From Clostridia bacterium (GTDB taxonomy: Bacteria; Bacillota; Clostridia; Christensenellales; Aristaeellaceae), in assembly GCA_017471125.1 (NCBI GenBank), contig JAFUWR010000355.1:1-6635 (forward strand): a DNA stretch of 6,635 nucleotides, in the 5' to 3' direction. Position 1 is the stretch's first letter. The number at the start of each line of letters is the position of its first letter. This document shows, in pieces, positions 1-6,486 of the stretch. The notes beneath the pieces were generated by a model. It did no database searches. It worked only from the letters and a program-made list of their open reading frames with translations, and was not told the DNA's origin. The position numbers were made by a program, and so were the translations under genes.

Positions 1-1182
1 CCCCGGACGCTGCACATGTCCATGGTGGGCATCCGGGACATGTCTCTGCTGCAATCCCCGCCGGAGGAGCGCTTCCCGGTGCAGACCTACGTGGTGGAAT
101 ACTCCGACGGGCTGGTGCGCGACGCCATCCTGCGGGAGCTGTCCCGGGGCGGGCAGGTGTATGTATTGCACAACCGGGTGCAGACCATCGAGGTCATGTA
201 CGCGCGCTTGAAGAAGCTGGTGCCGGAGGCCCGCATCGCCGTGGGCCACGGGCAGATGCGGGAGCACGCCCTCGAGGACGTGATGCTGGACTTCTACGAC
301 GGCAAGTTCGACGTGCTGCTGTGCACCACCATCATCGAGGCGGGGCTGGACGTGCCCCGGGCCAACACGCTGATCGTCTGCGACGCGGACCACTTCGGCC
401 TCTCCCAGCTCTACCAGCTCCGGGGCCGCGTGGGCCGGTCGAACCGGCTGGCCTACGCCTACCTGACCGTCAATCCCAACAAGGTGCTCACCGAGGCCGC
501 GGACAAGCGCCTGGCGGCGATACGGGAGTTCACCGAGTTCGGCTCGGGCTTCCGCGTGGCCATGCGCGACCTGGAGATCCGGGGCGCGGGCAACCTGCTG
601 GGAAGCGAGCAGAGCGGCTTCATGGCGTCGGTGGGCTACGACCTCTACGTCAAGATGATCGAGGACTCCGTGCGGGAGCTGCGCGGCGACGTGGCCCAGG
701 GCGACATCGAGACCCGCGTGGACGTGAAGGTGGACGCCTACCTGCCCCAGGAGTACATCGCCAACGACCTGCTGCGCGTGGAGATGTACAAGAAGATCGC
801 CTCCATCCGCGACCGGGACAGCCGGGACGACCTGATCGAGGAGCTGATCGACCGCTTCGGCGACCCCAACCGGCCCGTGATGAACCTGATCGAGGTGGCG
901 CAGCTCAAGGCGTACTGCTCGAAGCTGGGCATCGACTACGTGACCCTGAAGGGCGACGAGCTGCACATGCGCTTCGCGATGGCCGCGGACATCGACCTCA
1001 TCCGCGTGCTCACCGCCGTCAAGGCGTTCCCCCAGTACATCACCGTCCGTGGTGGCAACCCGCCCGCGCTGGTGTACTACGAGCGCAAGAAGGACGCCGA
1101 GACGCTGCTGCGCGGGTGCGTGAAGGTGATGGAGGAAGTGGTCAGGACCTTCGAGGCCCAGCCGGGGGACGCGGCGTCATGA
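1..1182 (+). CDS. mfd: Transcription-repair coupling factor Mfd, C-terminal part (5' end outside window)
   Basis: This is the last 393 residues of Mfd, the ATP-dependent translocase that removes RNA polymerase stalled at DNA lesions and recruits the UvrABC excision machinery. The reading frame is open from base 1, where PRTLHMSMVGIRDMS matches the segment just after the family's ATPIPRTLH helicase motif, so the ATG at 16 is internal and not a start. In order it shows the second RecA-like translocase lobe (GQVYVLHNRV; motif V-like TTIIEAGLDVPRAN at about 325-370; motif VI-like QLYQLRGRVGRS at about 406-441), then the RecG/Mfd-type TRG region (MRDLEIRGAGNLLGSEQSG at about 562-615). The C-terminal regulatory D7 domain follows, starting near YLPQEYIANDLLRVEMYKKI. 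The C-terminus looks complete and no frameshift is visible. The TGA stop overlaps the ATG of the next gene (ATGA). Identification is by family motif recall and is very secure; only the truncation at the window edge limits it. Confidence 0.97.
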   Translation, partial: PRTLHMSMVGIRDMSLLQSPPEERFPVQTYVVEYSDGLVRDAILRELSRGGQVYVLHNRVQTIEVMYARLKKLVPEARIAVGHGQMREHALEDVMLDFYDGKFDVLLCTTIIEAGLDVPRANTLIVCDADHFGLSQLYQLRGRVGRSNRLAYAYLTVNPNKVLTEAADKRLAAIREFTEFGSGFRVAMRDLEIRGAGNLLGSEQSGFMASVGYDLYVKMIEDSVRELRGDVAQGDIETRVDVKVDAYLPQEYIANDLLRVEMYKKIASIRDRDSRDDLIEELIDRFGDPNRPVMNLIEVAQLKAYCSKLGIDYVTLKGDELHMRFAMAADIDLIRVLTAVKAFPQYITVRGGNPPALVYYERKKDAETLLRGCVKVMEEVVRTFEAQPGDAAS

Positions 1183-2027
1183 GCTACGATCTGAACGCCC
1201 TGCGGGCGATGACCGACGCGATCGACGACGCGGACGGGCTGGTCACCTTCGGCAAACTTTTGCCGTCTAAAGCTGCAACGGACGCCCTCGCCCGGGAGAT
1301 CGACAGGCTGTGCGTCGACGGCCACAAGGTCTCCCTCATCATGGCCGACGTCATGACGGGCAGCGGCGCGGCATACCGTTCGGGCGTCCCCATGTGCGCC
1401 CAGAGCACCGTCAAGGCCGTGTACGCCGGGGCGCTGGCGGAGCAGTGCCCCGCCGTCCTGACAGCGCATAGGGACGACCTGCGGGACGCCATCGAATTCT
1501 CCGACAACGACGCCTACGCCCGGCTGCGGGACGCCTACGGGCCGGGACCGCTCAGGCGCTGGTGCGCCGAGACGGGCGTGGGGCTCGGCTTCGCCGATGT
1601 GGACTATCCCCGCACATACACCGCCCGGGACATGTTTCGGCTGTGGACGCGGCTGTTTGCCTTCCTCGAGGCCGACGACACCGGCTTTCGGACGCTGTAC
1701 ACCGACACCAGCGCCTCGGCCACCCGGAAGCGGCTGGGCGGGCGGTACAGGGTCTACACCAAGGCCGGCTGGGAGTGCGGGCTCGACGAGCGCAAGAACT
1801 ACGACCCCGACGCGCCCGTCCCCGCCCGCTTCACCGACGGCGACCCTGCCAACGACGAGTGCGCCGTCAACGACACCGGCGTCGTGTACGCGCCCAACGG
1901 GCCCTACATCTTCGTCATCTACACCGACCATCCCTTCGGCGTGTTCCGCGACTACGCCACCCCAAACCCGCTCTACGACCTCGCCGACGCGCTCTACGAA
2001 TACCACGCGAGCCTGGGCGGCATATAA
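1179..2027 (+). CDS. Beta-lactamase/PBP-fold serine hydrolase without signal peptide
   Basis: This 282-residue protein carries the three active-site motifs of class A beta-lactamase-like enzymes in the correct order. They are SxxK (S76-T-V-K79), SDN (S108-D-N110) and a KTG variant (K195-A-G197). YTARDMFRLW (147-156) matches the helix that follows the omega loop in this fold. The start is the ATG in the ATGA overlap with the mfd stop. A weak purine run, GGGGGA at 1164-1169, precedes it, and upstream in-frame sequence is only a shadow of mfd. The N-terminus is charged, with no hydrophobic leader, so a cytoplasmic location is implied, which is unusual for enzymes acting on cell wall or beta-lactams. 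No ExxLN deacylation motif is seen, and spacing from SxxK to SDN (32 residues against about 60 in class A) and from SDN to the YTARDM helix is short. A true beta-lactamase is therefore unlikely; a carboxypeptidase-, esterase- or amidase-like hydrolase is possible. Substrate is unknown. The gene ends with tandem TAA stops (2025-2030). Confidence 0.85.
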   Translation: MSYDLNALRAMTDAIDDADGLVTFGKLLPSKAATDALAREIDRLCVDGHKVSLIMADVMTGSGAAYRSGVPMCAQSTVKAVYAGALAEQCPAVLTAHRDDLRDAIEFSDNDAYARLRDAYGPGPLRRWCAETGVGLGFADVDYPRTYTARDMFRLWTRLFAFLEADDTGFRTLYTDTSASATRKRLGGRYRVYTKAGWECGLDERKNYDPDAPVPARFTDGDPANDECAVNDTGVVYAPNGPYIFVIYTDHPFGVFRDYATPNPLYDLADALYEYHASLGGI

Positions 2028-2048
2028 TAAAACGACTTTTCGACTTTC

Positions 2049-2058
2049 GGAGGTGATC
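2049..2058 (+). promoter_or_regulatory. Extended Shine-Dalgarno site of ygiQ
   Basis: GGAGGTGATC is perfectly complementary over 10 bases to the conserved 3' end of bacterial 16S rRNA (GATCACCTCC). The GGAGG core ends seven bases before the ATG at 2061. It fixes the ygiQ start and is much stronger than the RBS of neighbouring genes. This fits the fact that this is the only junction in the cluster without a stop/start overlap. No sigma-type promoter is obvious in the 33-base gap. Confidence 0.85.
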
Positions 2059-2060
2059 CC

Positions 2061-3926
2061 ATGCCCAAGGGCTTTCTGCCCGCAAACCGCAAGGAGGCGC
2101 GCGCCCTCGGGTGGGACGCCCCGGACTTCGTATACGTCACGGGGGACGCCTACGTGGACCACCCGTCCTTCGGGCTGGCGATCATCTCGCGGGTGCTGGA
2201 GGCGGCGGGCTACCGGGTGGCGATGCTCCCCCAGCCGGACTGGCACACTTGCGAGCCGTTCAAGGAATACGGCAGGCCGAGGATCGGCTTCCTGGTGACG
2301 GCGGGGGTCATCGACTCGATGGTCAACCACTACACCGCCGCGAAGAAGCGCCGGTCGGAGGACGCCTACTCCCCCGGCGGGCAGGCGGGCCACCGCCCCG
2401 ACCGGGCGACCATCGTCTACTGCAACCGCATCCGGGAGGCCTACCGGGACGCGCCCATCGCCATCGGCGGGGTGGAGGCGTCGCTTCGGCGCTTCGCTCA
2501 CTACGACTACTGGGACGACCGGGTGCGCAACTCCATGCTGGTGGATTCCGGCGCGGACGTGCTGATGTTCGGCATGGGCGAGCGCAGCATATTGAAGGTG
2601 GCCGAGTGGATGGCCTCGGGCCGGGACTTCTCTAAGATGCGCGTCCCCGGCACCTGCGTGATGTCGGGCGAGGTCCCCGAGGGCTTCCTCGAGATCGACC
2701 CGATGGAGGTCGTGGCAAAGGACAAGCGGGCCTACGCCGCGGCGTTCAAGGTGCAGTACGACCAGCAGGACCCGGTGCGGGGCAAGCCCATCGCCCAGAA
2801 GCACGGCAAGAAGTGGCTGCTCCAGAACGCGCCGGATATGCCGCTGACGGAACGGGAGCTGGACGCCGTCTACGCCCTGCCCTACATGCGGGCGTGGCAC
2901 CCGATGTACGATAAGCTGGGCGGCATCCCGGCCATCGAGGAGGTCAAGTTCTCCATCGCCTCGGTGCGGGGCTGCTTCGGGGCGTGTAATTTCTGCGCCC
3001 TGACCTTCCACCAGGGGCGCATCGTCACCAGCCGGTCGAAGCGGTCCATCGTGGAGGAGGGTCGGCTGCTCACCCAGCAGCCGGGCTTCAAGGGCTACAT
3101 CCACGACGTGGGCGGACCCACGGCCAACTTCAGAAAGCCCGCCTGCGCCAAGCAGCTCAAGTGCGGGGCCTGCGTCCACCGCCAGTGCCTGTTCCCGAAG
3201 CCCTGCCCCAACATGACCGCCGACCACCGGGAGTACATCGACATCCTCCGGGCGCTGCGGGAGCTGCCGGGGGTCAAGAAGGTGTTCGTGCGCTCGGGCA
3301 TACGCTACGACTACGTGATGGCCGACAAGAAGGGCAGCTTCCTGACCGAGCTGGCGAAGCACCACATCTCGGGGCAGTTGAAGGTCGCCCCGGAGCACGT
3401 CAGCCCCCGGGCGCTGCACTACCTGGGCAAGCCAGAGGTGGAGACCTACGACGCCTTCTGCCAGAAGTACAAGCAGATCAACGAGCGCCTGGGGCTCAAG
3501 CAATATCTGGTGCCCTACTTCATGTCCAGCCACCCCGGCTGCACGCTGGACGACGCCATACTGTTGGCCCAGTACATGAAGCGCACCGGCCAGCACCCGG
3601 ACCAGGTGCAGGACTTCTACCCCACCCCCGGCACGCTGTCCACGGCCATGTTCTTCACGGGCCTGGACCCCCGGGACATGACGCCGGTATACGTGCCGCG
3701 CAGCCCGGACGAGAAGGCCATGCAGCGGGCGCTGATGCACTACTTCAAGCCCTACAACCGGCAGCTCGTGTTGAAGGCGCTCAAAAAGGCCGGTCGGGAG
3801 GACCTGATCGGCTGGGGCAAGGAATGTCTGATCGCGCCCTACGAGCGCGACAGGCGGACGACGGACAGGGACAAGCGACCCACCCGCGGGAACGCGACCC
3901 GCGGCAGCAGGAGACGAAAGACATGA
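2061..3926 (+). CDS. ygiQ: YgiQ family radical SAM protein (UPF0313)
   Basis: This 621-residue protein matches the YgiQ family throughout. The N-terminal family domain opens with FLPANRKEARALGWDAPDFV and VTGDAYVDHPSFG (about residues 5-38), followed by AIGGVEASLRRFAHYDYWDD (about 134-153). The radical SAM core carries the [4Fe-4S] motif CxxxCxxC at C305, C309 and C312 within SVRGCFGACNFCA. Further core landmarks are KVAPEHVSP (441-449) and DFYPTPGTLSTAM (518-530), and a YgiQ-type C-terminal segment follows. A second cysteine-rich patch (C362, C368, C371, C376, C382) could hold an auxiliary metal centre; this is an inference. The chain ends in an Arg/Lys-rich tail from about residue 594 that looks disordered. 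Radical SAM enzymes cleave S-adenosylmethionine to start radical chemistry, but the substrate of YgiQ is not known to me. The start is fixed by an excellent RBS at 2049-2058. The stop overlaps the TetR start (ATGA). It is probably cytoplasmic and oxygen-sensitive. Confidence 0.95.
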   Translation: MPKGFLPANRKEARALGWDAPDFVYVTGDAYVDHPSFGLAIISRVLEAAGYRVAMLPQPDWHTCEPFKEYGRPRIGFLVTAGVIDSMVNHYTAAKKRRSEDAYSPGGQAGHRPDRATIVYCNRIREAYRDAPIAIGGVEASLRRFAHYDYWDDRVRNSMLVDSGADVLMFGMGERSILKVAEWMASGRDFSKMRVPGTCVMSGEVPEGFLEIDPMEVVAKDKRAYAAAFKVQYDQQDPVRGKPIAQKHGKKWLLQNAPDMPLTERELDAVYALPYMRAWHPMYDKLGGIPAIEEVKFSIASVRGCFGACNFCALTFHQGRIVTSRSKRSIVEEGRLLTQQPGFKGYIHDVGGPTANFRKPACAKQLKCGACVHRQCLFPKPCPNMTADHREYIDILRALRELPGVKKVFVRSGIRYDYVMADKKGSFLTELAKHHISGQLKVAPEHVSPRALHYLGKPEVETYDAFCQKYKQINERLGLKQYLVPYFMSSHPGCTLDDAILLAQYMKRTGQHPDQVQDFYPTPGTLSTAMFFTGLDPRDMTPVYVPRSPDEKAMQRALMHYFKPYNRQLVLKALKKAGREDLIGWGKECLIAPYERDRRTTDRDKRPTRGNATRGSRRRKT

Positions 3927-4630
3927 AAAAAGGCGATTTGAGGCGCGGCCAGATCTTGGATGCCGCCGAGGCGCTGTTCTTCGAGCAGGGCTACGACCGC
4001 ACCAGCATACAGGACATACTGAACCGGCTGGGCATATCCAAGGGCGGGTTCTACCACTACTTCGACGCCAAGGAGACGGTGCTGCGGGAGATCTGCGAGC
4101 GCCACTGGACGGGCCAGTTCGACCGGCTTCGGATGGAGCTTTACACGGGCCGTCGCACCGCCGTGGACAAGCTGAACCTGCTGCTTAAACAGGCGAGCCT
4201 GTTCGAGACGGAGGAGCCCCACTTCGCGGCGCTGATGCTCAAGCTGTGCTATCGGGACCGGGACGCCGCCATACGGGACTACCGCCGTCGGGTGCTGCTG
4301 GACCGGCTGACGGACATGGCGGGCGACGTGATGGCCGAGGGCGTGGCCCAGGGCACGCTGCACGCCCGGCACCCGGCGGAGGTGGGGCGGCTGCTGCTGC
4401 TGCTGGCGATGGACGTGGACGACGAGGCCTGCGACCTGCTGGCCGCCGAGACGGACAATCCTGACCGGATGCTGCGGGTCATCGAGATATTGAACGTCTA
4501 CCGGGAGAGCGTGGAAATGCTGTCCGGCGCGGCCTACGGCACGGTGGTGCTTTTCGACGCGGGCGCGCTGGTGGGCGCGTGGCAGCAGGCCACCGAGGAG
4601 CTGAACCGATTGGAGGGGATCGAGGGATGA
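3923..4630 (+). CDS. TetR/AcrR family transcriptional regulator
   Basis: This is a 235-residue DNA-binding regulator. Residues about 9-54 form a textbook TetR N-terminal domain: GQILDAAEALFFEQGYDRTS leads into the helix-turn-helix IQDILNRLGISKGGFYHYF, with KETVL after it. The remaining ~180 residues are all-helical and Leu-rich, as expected for the ligand-binding and dimerisation domain, which diverges too much to suggest a ligand. The start ATG overlaps the ygiQ stop (ATGA) and is preceded by AGGAGA at 3909-3914, eight bases upstream. The TGA overlaps the ATG of the amidase, so regulator and amidase are likely translated as a coupled pair. Most TetR proteins repress a neighbouring or divergent gene, but here there is no divergent partner and no clear operator palindrome nearby. 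It may therefore act on the promoter of the whole unit or on distant genes. Confidence 0.95.
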   Translation: MKKGDLRRGQILDAAEALFFEQGYDRTSIQDILNRLGISKGGFYHYFDAKETVLREICERHWTGQFDRLRMELYTGRRTAVDKLNLLLKQASLFETEEPHFAALMLKLCYRDRDAAIRDYRRRVLLDRLTDMAGDVMAEGVAQGTLHARHPAEVGRLLLLLAMDVDDEACDLLAAETDNPDRMLRVIEILNVYRESVEMLSGAAYGTVVLFDAGALVGAWQQATEELNRLEGIEG

Positions 4631-5397
4631 AGCGCGTATTAGCGATGCTGCTTATATTGATGTTCGCGGGCGCGTGCCTCGCGGAGGCGACCGTCGCGCC
4701 GACGGTCGAGGCTGCGGTCACACCAACTGTTACGCCGACGGTCACGCCCACGCCGGAACCGACGCCCGAACCGGGGCGGCTTCAAGGCATCAGGATCGGC
4801 ATCGACCCCGGCCACCAGGCGGAGGGCAACAGCGCGAAGGAGGCCGTGGCCCCGGGCAGCAAGCAGAAGAAGGCCAAGGTGTCCTCGGGCACCAGCGGCG
4901 TGTCCACCGGCATCCCGGAGTACATAACGGTGCTCGAAATATCCTTCAAACTGCGGGACGCGCTGCTGGCGGAGGGGGCCGAGGTCGTCATGACCCGGGA
5001 GACCCACGACGTGGACATCTCCAACCAGGAGCGGGCGAAGCTGCTGAACGAAGCGGGCTGCGACCTGGCGCTGCGCATCCACTGCGACGGCGTGGATTCC
5101 CGGTCCGTCAGCGGCATCGGCCTCTTCGTCAACGAGAGCTTCCCCATCTCCGAAGAGAGCCGCCGCGCCGCCGAGGCGCTGCTGCCCCGGATGGTGGAGG
5201 CCACCGGCGCGAAGGAGCGCAGCGTGGTGGACAGCGACAGCTACACCGGCAACAACTGGTCCGAGGTGCCCTGCATCCTGGTGGAGTGCGGCTTCATGTC
5301 GAACCCCGAGGAGGACGAGCTGCTGAACACCCCCGAGTACCAGCAGAAGCTGGCCGAGGGCATGGTCGAGGGCATCTGCGACTACTTCGGACGGTAA
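4627..5397 (+). CDS. Secreted N-acetylmuramoyl-L-alanine amidase (Amidase_3)
   Basis: This 256-residue zinc amidase is predicted to cut the bond between MurNAc and the L-Ala of the peptide stem in peptidoglycan. A signal sequence (MKRVLAMLLILMFAGACLA) is followed by a Thr/Pro/Val/Glu linker (about 22-49, TPTV and EPTP repeats), then one Amidase_3 domain (about 53-256). Zinc ligands and catalytic residues are visible by family pattern: H63 in DPGHQ, E104 in EYITVLEIS, H152 in LRIHCDG and E220 in LVECGFMSNPEE. There is no SH3 or peptidoglycan-binding repeat, so wall targeting is not obvious. Cleavage could be by signal peptidase I after ACLA; C17 gives only a poor lipobox (AGAC), so a lipoprotein form is possible but less likely. 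I chose the ATG at 4627 because it begins the signal peptide, overlaps the TetR stop (ATGA) and has GGAGGGG at 4612-4618. An in-frame ATG at 4579 would bury the signal peptide. Confidence 0.95.
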   Translation: MKRVLAMLLILMFAGACLAEATVAPTVEAAVTPTVTPTVTPTPEPTPEPGRLQGIRIGIDPGHQAEGNSAKEAVAPGSKQKKAKVSSGTSGVSTGIPEYITVLEISFKLRDALLAEGAEVVMTRETHDVDISNQERAKLLNEAGCDLALRIHCDGVDSRSVSGIGLFVNESFPISEESRRAAEALLPRMVEATGAKERSVVDSDSYTGNNWSEVPCILVECGFMSNPEEDELLNTPEYQQKLAEGMVEGICDYFGR

Positions 5398-5410
5398 AAA
5401 GGACATGACA

Positions 5411-5436
5411 AAAGCGCGGCCCGCGGGCCGCGCTTT
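5411..5436. terminator. Perfect 26-bp palindrome, likely bidirectional terminator
   Basis: AAAGCGCGGCCC and its exact complement GGGCCGCGCTTT flank a central GC, so all 26 bases form a perfect palindrome. It lies in the 54-base gap between the amidase stop (5397) and the stop of the convergent minus-strand gene (5452), where a shared terminator is expected. U-runs are short: TTT after the stem on the plus strand, with TTTT about 11 bases later, and TTTT on the minus strand. It is therefore a strong hairpin with a weak tract. Position and symmetry are direct observations; terminator function is inferred. Confidence 0.8.
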
Positions 5437-5451
5437 CACGTTGGGTGTCTT

Positions 5452-5976
5452 TTAGGCGGGCTGGATGGAGGCGATCACCGCGCCCCAGACCAGCTCGGCG
5501 TTCTCTTCGGACGTCGGGCCACAGGTGACCTCGAGGGCGTACCCGGCCTCGGTGGTGAAGGTCACGCACATGACGTCCTGCTCGGGCAGCATGTAGGACA
5601 CGCAGGGCAGGCCGTTCACGGTGCCGGCCTCGACCTCGGTGACGTCCGCCTCGGAGGACAGGTAGGCCGCGTAGTCGTCCAGGGACATGCCGTTGACATC
5701 CACGTACACGATAGAGACGGCGGCGGAATTGTCCTCGAGCGCAAAATAGCCGATGTAACCGTTCGCCTTGTCCTCGTCGGACAGCTCGACGGGGTCCAGG
5801 CCCTCGGGCAGCCAGATCTTGACGGCGATCTCGTCAAAGGTGTAGAACTGACCGGCGACGCCGCCCGCCTCCAGGGCCGGCTCGACGTCGGACCAGTTCA
5901 GCGCGGGCGCGGCTTCCGCCAGCGCGACGGTCATCAGCAGGCAAAGGGCGAGCATAAAAGCCAACAGCTTCTTCAT
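5452..5976 (-). CDS. Small secreted protein of unknown function
   Basis: This gene encodes a 174-residue protein with a clear Sec signal peptide: MKK, a hydrophobic core LLAFMLALCLLMTVALA, and a probable signal peptidase I site after A20 (ALA before EAAPA). The mature ~154 residues are acidic, with no repeats, no membrane segment and three cysteines (C125, C137, C152) that are not in a lipobox. Patterns such as FYTFDEIAVKIWLPEGLDPV, YIGYFALED and SIVYVDVNGMSLDDYAAYL look like an alternating strand/helix domain. They loosely recall small PsbP/DcrB-like alpha-beta proteins of Firmicutes; this is a weak impression, not an identification. I chose the ATG at 5976 because it opens the signal peptide and has GAGAGG (5990-5985) eight bases upstream; the frame stays open to 6033 but that extension covers the promoter region. 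The gene is a single cistron, convergent with the amidase unit. Confidence 0.88.
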   Translation of the reverse strand: MKKLLAFMLALCLLMTVALAEAAPALNWSDVEPALEAGGVAGQFYTFDEIAVKIWLPEGLDPVELSDEDKANGYIGYFALEDNSAAVSIVYVDVNGMSLDDYAAYLSSEADVTEVEAGTVNGLPCVSYMLPEQDVMCVTFTTEAGYALEVTCGPTSEENAELVWGAVIASIQPA

Positions 5977-6021
5977 GGGTATGACCTCTCTTTCTTTCTT
6001 GCTCCGCATAGAGCTGATGTC

Positions 6022-6050
6022 ATTATAGTCCACCCATGTCCGGCTGTATA
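6022..6050 (-). promoter_or_regulatory. Sigma-A-like promoter of the small secreted protein gene
   Basis: On the minus strand a perfect -10 hexamer TATAAT (6027-6022) lies 17 bases downstream of TATACA (6050-6045), which matches the -35 consensus TTGACA at four of six positions. Transcription would start near 6015, giving a leader of about 40 bases before the ATG at 5976. This AT-richer patch stands out from the GC-rich surroundings, which supports the call. Confidence 0.7.
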
Positions 6051-6060
6051 CTGTCCTTTG

Positions 6061-6132
6061 GTACAGGTTTTGGGGCTGGGCCTCTTATCAGGTATCGGTT
6101 TATCGGATGTCCCCCAGCTTCGCCGTCTTGAC
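6061..6132. other. Spacer with no recognised feature
   Basis: Between the promoter and the repeat cassette no gene is supported. Three short TATCAG/TATCGG hexamers at 6086, 6093 and 6101 are spaced 7-8 bases apart and lie upstream of the minus-strand promoter. They could be a binding site but may be chance. Confidence 0.4.
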
Positions 6133-6172
6133 GGAGGGAACAGGGAACGGGGAACAGGGAACAGGAATACCC
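6133..6172 (+). repeat. Left terminal repeat: GGGAACA heptamer array
   Basis: GGA is followed by four tandem heptamers (GGGAACA at 6136, GGGAACG at 6143, GGGAACA at 6150 and 6157) and then GGAATACCC. The same arrangement with three heptamers occurs inverted at 6573-6605, so this is the left arm of a terminal inverted repeat whose arms differ by one heptamer plus one substitution in each arm. Confidence 0.85.
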
Positions 6173-6178
6173 CGGCTG

Positions 6179-6205
6179 CGTAGGGGCGCTGCCCTCAGCG
6201 CCCGC
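6179..6205 (+). repeat. GTAGGGGCG hairpin, copy 1
   Basis: CGTAGGGGCG leads into a perfect 8-bp stem, GGGCGCTG (6184-6191) with CAGCGCCC (6196-6203), around a CCCT loop, ending in GC. It shares its flanks with copies at 6257-6289 and 6541-6573 but has a different inner stem sequence that still pairs fully. Confidence 0.8.
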
Positions 6206-6207
6206 AG

Positions 6208-6257
6208 GGCTCCCCTGCGCAGGGGGAGCTGTCAGCGAAGCTGACTGAGGGGGCGTC
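6208..6257 (+). repeat. Two-hairpin module, copy 1 (plus orientation)
   Basis: A first hairpin pairs GCTCCCC with GGGGAGC (6209-6229). The second is a perfect 6-bp stem, GTCAGC/GCTGAC, closed by a GAA loop (6231-6245), followed by TGAGGGGG. It is related to 6487-6538 in the same orientation and to 6412-6465 in the opposite one. Confidence 0.75.
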
Positions 6258-6289
6258 GTAGGGGCGGCGTTGCGCCGCCCGCCCGGGGA
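6257..6289 (+). repeat. GTAGGGGCG hairpin, copy 2
   Basis: This is a 33-base unit with a perfect 8-bp stem, GGGCGGCG (6262-6269) and CGCCGCCC (6273-6280), around TTG, then GCCCGGGGA. It is identical to the reverse complement of 6541-6573 except at two positions, which pair with each other in the stem. Confidence 0.85.
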
Positions 6290-6323
6290 CCTCATCCGTC
6301 ACGGCTTCGCGGGCCACCATTCC
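6289..6323 (-). repeat. Two-hairpin module, partial copy (minus orientation)
   Basis: This stretch is a direct imperfect repeat of 6412-6444: both read ACCTC, TCCGTCACG, CTTCGC, GCCACC and TCC in order, with two single-base length differences. The outer CTCCCC hairpin seen in the other copies is missing here, so the module looks truncated or interrupted at about 6323. Confidence 0.65.
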
Positions 6324-6348
6324 ATGGGCCTGCCGGCCCGTTCTCGCT

Positions 6349-6373
6349 GAAAACAGTCCACTGGACTGTTTTC
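6349..6373. repeat. 25-base central palindrome
   Basis: GAAAACAGTCCA (6349-6360) and TGGACTGTTTTC (6362-6373) are exact reverse complements around a single C. Weaker symmetry continues outward to GTTC at 6340 and GAAC at 6383. The stem ends in TTTT on both strands, so it could act as a weak bidirectional terminator, or as a protein-binding or recombination site. It lies within ten bases of the midpoint of the outer inverted repeats. Confidence 0.8.
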
Positions 6374-6404
6374 CGGGCGCTCGAACCCCCATAGGGGAAG
6401 GCAT

Positions 6405-6465
6405 GGGAACGACCTCTCCGTCACGCTTCGCATGCCACCTCTCCTGAAAGGGGAGGCAAGGGGGC
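6405..6465 (-). repeat. Two-hairpin module, copy in minus orientation with 12-base inverted end
   Basis: The unit starts with GGGAACGACCTC (6405-6416), which recurs exactly inverted at 6533-6544. It contains CGTCACGCTTCGCATGCC, an imperfect stem around TTC, and a second hairpin CCTCTCC-TGAAA-GGGGAGG (6438-6456, one G-T pair), followed by CAAGGGGG. Its reverse complement resembles 6487-6538, so the two would fold back on each other as a long imperfect hairpin. Confidence 0.72.
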
Positions 6466-6486
6466 TACGCATCGGCGCGGCAGCCT

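Noticed and set aside
321..1178. In-frame upstream extension of the serine hydrolase
   Set aside because: It is the +2 shadow of mfd, rich in Arg/Gly/Pro, with no signal peptide and no ribosome site; the ATG at 1179 fits better.
1077..3740. Very long minus-strand open frame (887 codons) opposite mfd, hydrolase and ygiQ
   Set aside because: It lies antisense to three well-identified genes, has His/Val/Arg/Gly-rich low-information composition, and is a known artefact of high-GC third codon positions.
3161..3922. In-frame upstream extension of the TetR regulator
   Set aside because: It overlaps the ygiQ coding sequence in another frame; the TetR domain begins right after the ATG at 3923, which has a good RBS.
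4680..4775. Tandem DNA repeat in the amidase gene
   Set aside because: The repetition simply encodes the Thr/Pro linker of the secreted protein, with synonymous variation; it is not a separate element.
6086..6106. Three TATCRG hexamers as an operator for the minus-strand promoter
   Set aside because: They are too short and irregular (7 and 8 base spacing), and lie upstream of the -35; chance cannot be excluded.
6136..6163. CRISPR array (tandem GGGAACA units)
   Set aside because: The units are 7-base contiguous tandem repeats with no spacers; there are no cas genes and no longer direct repeats.
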